Shown in pieces: positions 58,681-64,000 of a stretch of DNA of 64,000 nt. Made by a program: the position numbers and the translations under genes. The stretch comes from Brachynemurus nebulosus (Eukaryota; Arthropoda; Insecta; Neuroptera; Myrmeleontidae). The stretch's first letter is position 1. The number at the start of each line of letters is the position of its first letter. The stretch lies in contig JAPWDM010000013.1 in NCBI GenBank assembly GCA_035578155.1, positions 8,767,527 to 8,831,526 on the forward strand, written 5' to 3'. Below the pieces are notes generated by a model. It was not told the DNA's origin. It ran no database searches and saw only the letters and a program-made list of their open reading frames with translations.

Positions 58681-59940
58681 ACATATAGAAATCTGACGGA
58701 TAAAATTATTGAAATGGTAAATCGATCTTGACTGACAGATAGTAGATCCGAAGTAATATTTTATCATCTAGTCTTGAAAAAGATCTTTCAGTAGATTTAA
58801 TTGACAAAAAATAATATAATTTTCAAAACAGTAAGAAAATTTGAATACAGTTCAAATAAATTATTTATTTTTCAATAATTTGTTACTGTAATACATTTAT
58901 TTCATCTAAAACTGTGATTTTCGAACGCGTATTTTATTGCAATAGTGACATTTCTAATTCTATTCGTATCTTTCAAGTGTCCCTTTCATGTCACCTCTCC
59001 CCTAACGTGAATACGGTAGATTTTTTCACTTAGAACGCAAACACGAACTTTGTAGAGAATATTTCATTTAGTGTAACATTATTAGATGATTCATAGATTA
59101 TAAAATATGCGAACAAATGGGGAAAAAAGATAATTTGTGTGCACTATATTCTTTGAAATTAAAAAAATTTAATATAAACGAAATGAGCTTCCTGCGTAAC
59201 ACCTGTAAATTTGTTTTTATTTTTTATATTTATAGTCGAATTGGCATATATTTTTAGACTGCGGCACACATCGTGTCCGAGTTTTTTCCGACAAGTTTTT
59301 TCCTGAAATCTTTAAAAAGTTTGAACAAAAAAAAGTGGATCGAAAATTTCTACTATAATACTAACAAGGGTACAATGTTACTGTACAATGTACAATATTA
59401 TAAAAATAAATAATAAAAATAAAAAATTAAAATTTAAACAAAAGTTTATATCGGAGACTCATGTACTCGAACGTGGAACCTCTCGGCTACACGATCAAGT
59501 ACCGCTGTAGTGAATTACAAAATAACTAATATATACAGTAAATGCTGTGTTTTTTGTAAATTTTTGAGCGTTTAGTTTCTAAAGGAAGGCGCGTTTGCTT
59601 AACTCTTTTAAACAATCCATATGAAAAAATTTTATTGTCTCAAAATGATGGACATTTTACTGCCAATGATAAGTACAATAGATTAGCTTACAAAAAAAGA
59701 AAAAGATCCCAACATCAAAATACTGAACCTTAGGAATTTACAAAATATAAATTAAACTAAACAATGTTGATAAAATTGAACATTATTTAGAATTATACCG
59801 TATTTCGGAAAATCTGTGACAGATGGCGGCACCTGTACCAGTGAATATGTACATATCGCAGCATTTTGAGCCGCCATATTGCAGGACGAGTTAACTCGTC
59901 TTAATCATTTAAAGAGTTACAATTGAGTTGCCGAAAAGCA
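58681..59940. other. No gene seen
   Basis: AT-rich DNA. A tRNA-like B-box word on the minus strand near 59470 is too short to call. Confidence 0.45.
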
Positions 59941-60470
59941 AAGTCGGTTATATCCAAAAAAATAAAAAACTGAGATTTTAGTTGCTATGGATACTTTAGT
60001 TCATCTGCTATATGTTCACGTTGAGAAACAGTTCTAAAATAAATTTTATCCCACTGAAAATAAGTGAAGAAAAATGACGAAGGATGCAAAACCAGTTATA
60101 TCCCAAACGGCCACAGTTCCAAAATCAGTTCTATCCTTTAACAGTCTCAAAATAAGTTACATCCCACAGACAATAATGGCTGCCCTCTAAATGCAGCAGC
60201 AAAGCCAGTTTAATCCCTCACTAACCTAGTATATGTACTTTAGTTTCAGTAGTAGAGTGACTATTTTTACAGTATCTTATAAAGACTTAAACTATTGTCA
60301 TTTTTACTACATAAAATTGTTCTAAAAACTAGAAATATGTTCATTCTTTTACCTTCTACCAGGTTTTTAACTGCTTTTGCATGTTAGAAAGTTCAAAATC
60401 GCTGACACTTCCTATCCAAAATCAGTTATATTCAACTGCCAGTTCCAAAATAAGTTAGGTGGGTTTAATT
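59941..60470 (+). repeat. Degenerate AAATCAGTTATATCC repeats
   Basis: Eight or more scattered, imperfect copies of a word like CCAAAATCAGTTATATCCC, for example near 60091, 60119, 60148, 60195, 60415 and 60445. Decayed and irregularly spaced. Confidence 0.5.
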
Positions 60471-61388
60471 TATTTAAATATAATTGTTTGTGCTTTCCCT
60501 ACATTATACAGATTATTACTATTAATCAATATGAAATTAATACATTTTTTGACATCGAAACCATGCAATGATTTATTATTGTAATATAGCTAACAGTTTT
60601 TGTTGGATAACTCGAAATCGTTTGAGATACACATAGCTGGTTTTGCCGTTGGACGACTCAATTATTATTGATACAGTAATGACAGGAACCTACTCTAAAA
60701 TATATATAGATTTCTTCCAAATCCGTGATTCCTAAGTTTGATATTTCCGTTATTAAAAAGTGACGATTCGTGTGCTACCTTATAATTTGGACCGTTATCT
60801 ACTCTTTACTGTAGATAGTATAAAAAAAGACCAATCATAACCAGACAAATATAAAATTTGTACTAATAAATCGACAGTTCAGTTTTGTGTAGCAATATTT
60901 TTCCATTGTAGCTCTCCTCGAAGTATAATGTCAATTTGTATTCCACATAATAAATAGCCTGTTTGGAGTATAAAACAGCAACATCTAACTGACTAGCCTA
61001 GCAATGCAGTCAGTATTGAAGGGGTAACTTTTAAACGCATTAAAACTATTCACATGGGGAGTATTTAAACAGTGAAATATTTCTAGTGAAAATGTATTTA
61101 ATTTTTTTTTTTTTTTTACAAAGCCATTTATCCGTAGAATGTGCGTTCCCGTTTGCCTATTATTCTGGTCGCTTCGACTGCCATTTAAGTGTCTGCATTT
61201 TTTCCGTATTGATTTATAATTGTCATTAGTGTTGTAAATAAATTTTCGCTTCGTTTCGCTCTCCAAAAAAACCAAAACATTTATTTTTATTATGTACAAA
61301 ATAATAGACATGCTGAAAATATGTAATGGATGAGGGGGAATAAAGGAATGTTTTTTAGGATGATGGAATTTTTCAAAATTTTATGACT
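60471..61388. other. No gene seen
   Basis: AT-rich DNA. The 108-codon minus frame at 60985-61311 shows no family features. Confidence 0.45.
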
Positions 61389-62159
61389 TTAAGGGGGTAT
61401 TTTAGTCTAGAAATTGGAGAAAATCGATTTTTTCATATTTTGAAAGTTCTAACCGTTAAGAATAAGCCTCTAAAAGGATTTACGGAAATTCGAATGATTT
61501 TCGGAGTTTGGTTATTTTTTCCGTGTACTGTGTATCTTTTCAGTGTTAAAGTCAAATTTTTAATATAAATTACTCGAAGCTACTTTTTTTTTATATGATT
61601 GACATGATATCTCAAGTTCTAATGTACGTATTTACTTGAAATTTGGTACAGACCTTCTTAATACTATCAAAATTGGTCCGACGTGGGGGTTTTTGGAATT
61701 TTTTTTTTTTTACTATTTTTAAAAAATTTCCAAAGTTGAAAAAGGGGGCGAAGAAATTATGTTTTTTTTAAATGGACGCCATTTTGTGAAAAAAATTTAT
61801 TTTTTCAAATCGGCTAGGTCCAACTAATTCGACATCATTGTTTATTAAGAATTAACTAAAATTTTATGTTTCAGAACACCAAAACGGTTGGAATCACATT
61901 AACCAGGAGACACCTTTTTTTTGAGTCCGCACTTTGCCGGCCAGTACCGTTTTCAATTTTGAATTCTTTTCTAAATTTTTATTCATTTTTATACTTTTCA
62001 AATATCAATAAAAAACTGTTAAGAAATTGGATACTAAAAATGTTTACTGTTTTTTTATGTCATCGAAGATGACGTATTAATATCGTTGGGTGATTGAATT
62101 GAACACGTGATTGAATAATTATGGAGTTGTACATCCATATTGAATAAACGCAAGAGGAC

Positions 62160-62207
62160 TGTAGAGTTAACAACTATAGAGTTAACAAACAACTATAGAG
62201 TTAACAA
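62160..62207 (+). repeat. Three-copy CTATAGAGTTAACAA tandem
   Basis: Copies of TATAGAGTTAACAA separated by 0-4 bases. Confidence 0.85.
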
Positions 62208-62246
62208 AAAATCATAAATTAACACTTTCACTGAGATGGTATTACT

Positions 62247-62272
62247 TAGTGCGTGTCAAAAACACGCACTTA
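62247..62272. repeat. Short perfect stem-loop
   Basis: TTAGTGCGTGT and AACACGCACTTAA pair around a small loop near the right end of the TTAA element. Confidence 0.75.
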
Positions 62273-62342
62273 ACGATTTTTTTTTTATTACTCCCGTAAA
62301 ACCACCTCAAAATCGAGCCTCTACGCCATAGTACCCCCTTAA

Positions 62343-63484
62343 TAACCACGGATGTAACGGTTTGTCTGGAAACATAATCCAGATGCCTTTGCAACAAGTA
62401 GAGTCTGTTATACGTCACTAGACTTTTATATATAATGCAACAATTTTTAAAATTCAATTCTTACATCAAATTGCATTTTATTTGACAAAAGAGTAAAATA
62501 CGAAATTCTTACAAGTTAAAAATTACTATTAGAGCTCGAGCGTATTAGATGTTCGAGTTTGTTCATGTCAACGACACTATATAGGTATTTTTTCATGACT
62601 CTAATGACACCAATTAATTACGAGAACATGACACGTGGTTAAAAAGTCATGATCATCATTCTACATCAGTCCTATATAACAGTTACCATGTCACCATTAG
62701 TTACATGTTATTAATTGCAATAATATCTTCGTAGAATAGTTAAAAAATTAACTAGCATTTAGTAATATGTTTTTGAAACACTACGATATTAACTTTGTAA
62801 TACAGACTGTTTCAATATTACATTTCGCAACTATAAAAGTTGAATAAGAGGTATACATTACTCAACATGTTCCAGAAAACCTGGAATAATCTGTACTTTA
62901 TTCTCTGTTTGTTGAAGGTACCATCTGCATCGTGCAGAGCTCATGTGTAGAAATGAGTCAGTTAAGTCAATTCACAAATTTGCCACTAAGCGATTCATCA
63001 GTTCCCTAATGGACCGGGTATTTGAACCGTTTAAATACCTATATTCCTTTTTTAAACTTTTGTCATGTATACAGGGGAATTTTTAAAATTTAATATTCAA
63101 TTTCCAAACAAAATGTCTTCTTAACATTACTAATGTAATATTTGAGGTTATGAAAACCTTTTGGTGTACGTAATGACGTCATTAAAATAAGTATTTTAGA
63201 TTCATTTAAATTTAACATTAATGAAAATTTCCATTGTAGAGTTTTAGACTTTTTATCGTCAAAATGGCAGAATTGATGTTATTTTGACGAAAACGAGAGA
63301 TTTAACAGATTTTTTGGCCTTTTTTAATTACTATAAGGAGGTACCTAACACATGTGCAACAGAAAGACCTAACAGCTATTTTACTCTGTTTGCCTGAAAG
63401 AACTTTTTTCTAAGGCGTCGGAAAAAAGTTGCTGGCAATGGCTATTCGTTTCTGCATATTTTTACAGAGGTAAGGTTACGCTCT
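62343..63484. other. No gene seen
   Basis: AT-rich DNA without a supported feature. Confidence 0.5.
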
Positions 63485-63605
63485 AATCTGACTACTATTA
63501 GTACCGATTTTGCAATTTTGCTACTTTCGATACAGAATCACTTTACTACTCTTGGTACAAAATTACTGTAACTTCACTATTTTGATACAAAATCACTGTA
63601 ACAAA
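63485..63605 (+). repeat. Second locus of the GTACAGAA minisatellite
   Basis: Units such as TTGGTACAAAATTACTGTAA and GATACAAAATCACTGTAAC match the array at 57.6-58.7 kb. Confidence 0.7.
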
Positions 63606-63931
63606 CCTCGACGGTGTTATAATCTATTTCACTTAAATTTAAGCATGATTCATCACTTACGAATTTACGGAATCCTCGTTTTCTTAGCTTTACCTCTGTC
63701 ATTGATGCAAATGCGTAAATTTTAATATTGCAAATTAGAAAAGAATAGAAGATTGATTTGTTTCGAATATAAGAATTATTTAATTTTTTAACGATGGCTC
63801 ATGCTCAATTGTATTTGAAGCGGGGTATACCTTGAGAAACTTATCGACTAATGAAATCCTTTTGGTTTTTTGATTTCGATTAATCCGATGATGAGTTATG
63901 TGGTTCACCGCAATATAACGTCTACAAAAAT

Positions 63932-64000
63932 TAGTGATGAGCAAAATTAGTCTTGGTCTTGGTCTTGCATTTTTTGCAAGACCAAGACTATGTATACCAA
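63932..64000 (+). mobile_element. Start of an element running off the window
   Basis: TAGTGATGAGCAAAATTAG followed by repeated GGTCTTG and a hairpin (AGTCTTGGTCTTGCA mirrored after TTTTT). It resembles the left end of insect hAT-like elements with such subterminal repeats. The right end is outside the window. Confidence 0.4.

Larger units (their letters stand above)
61393..62338. mobile_element. TTAA-flanked element
   Basis: TTAA at 61389-61392 and 62339-62342 flanks GGGGGTATTTTAGTCTAG and the complement of GGGGGTACTATGGCGTAG. Match beyond the first seven bases is partial. It contains a three-copy CTATAGAGTTAACAA tandem (62160-62207) and a stem-loop (62247-62272). TTAA suggests a piggyBac-like mobiliser. 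Confidence 0.6.

Noticed and set aside
59455..59520. tRNA-like sequence on the minus strand (GTAGCCGAGAGGTTCC and ACGTTCGAGTAC)
   Set aside because: The A-like and B-like boxes are almost adjacent and no cloverleaf folds. At most it is a SINE scrap.

Overview
The window is AT-rich, intron-containing arthropod DNA, very probably from an insect. The reasons are one spliced gene of the insect fatty acyl-CoA reductase (FAR) type, several introns of only 59-81 bases with plain GT..AG ends, and many small DNA-transposon derivatives of the hAT, PIF/Harbinger, piggyBac-like, Tc1/mariner-like and Helitron-like types. I cannot name the order or species. There is no sign of prokaryotic DNA: no operons, and almost every open frame is a chance AT-rich frame or a transposon remnant.

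The only gene I can support in full lies at 47484-52698 on the plus strand. Nine coding exons whose splice phases all agree join into a 579-residue FAR, with a Rossmann NAD(P)H site, the Tyr-x-x-x-Lys active-site pair, the C-terminal FAR_C (sterile) domain and a hydrophobic tail segment. Two motifs that are normally strongly conserved are altered, so it is either a diverged paralogue or an enzyme with changed activity. Its two long introns (5 and 7) are almost entirely occupied by inverted-repeat elements. Its 5' flank carries a foldback repeat and a copy of a repeat that is tandemly duplicated near 35.7 kb. A tRNA-like gene with intact A and B boxes and a T6 terminator lies at 12946-13017 (minus).

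Region by region. 0-10 kb: a transposase C-terminal relic, a repeat family (called A here) containing a long (TA)n tract, a hAT element with a second hAT element nested inside it, a TTAA-flanked element, another hAT element, and a large inverted repeat. 10-20 kb: another family A copy, a perfect-looking hairpin MITE, a longer TA-flanked MITE, the tRNA, a foldback element, and a Harbinger-like element that keeps part of its transposase. 20-35 kb: short tandem duplications, a mariner-like element with another inside it, a 168-169 bp satellite array, a second copy of the transposase relic, a possible LINE scrap, a second Harbinger-like element, and a cluster of palindromes. 35-47 kb: a 99-bp tandem duplication, a Helitron-like element, a piggyBac-like element, a second copy of the 12-kb MITE inserted in a family A copy, and a field of short palindromic repeats. 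47-53 kb: the FAR gene. 53-64 kb: a hAT relic still encoding its dimerisation domain, foldback elements, a roughly 330-base hairpin, an 813-bp hAT-like element inserted into a minisatellite, a TTAA element, and the start of another element running off the end.

No new multi-gene system is visible. What stands out is the density of datable, nested non-autonomous transposons, the long intronic and intergenic hairpins that could feed small-RNA pathways, and the atypical FAR.
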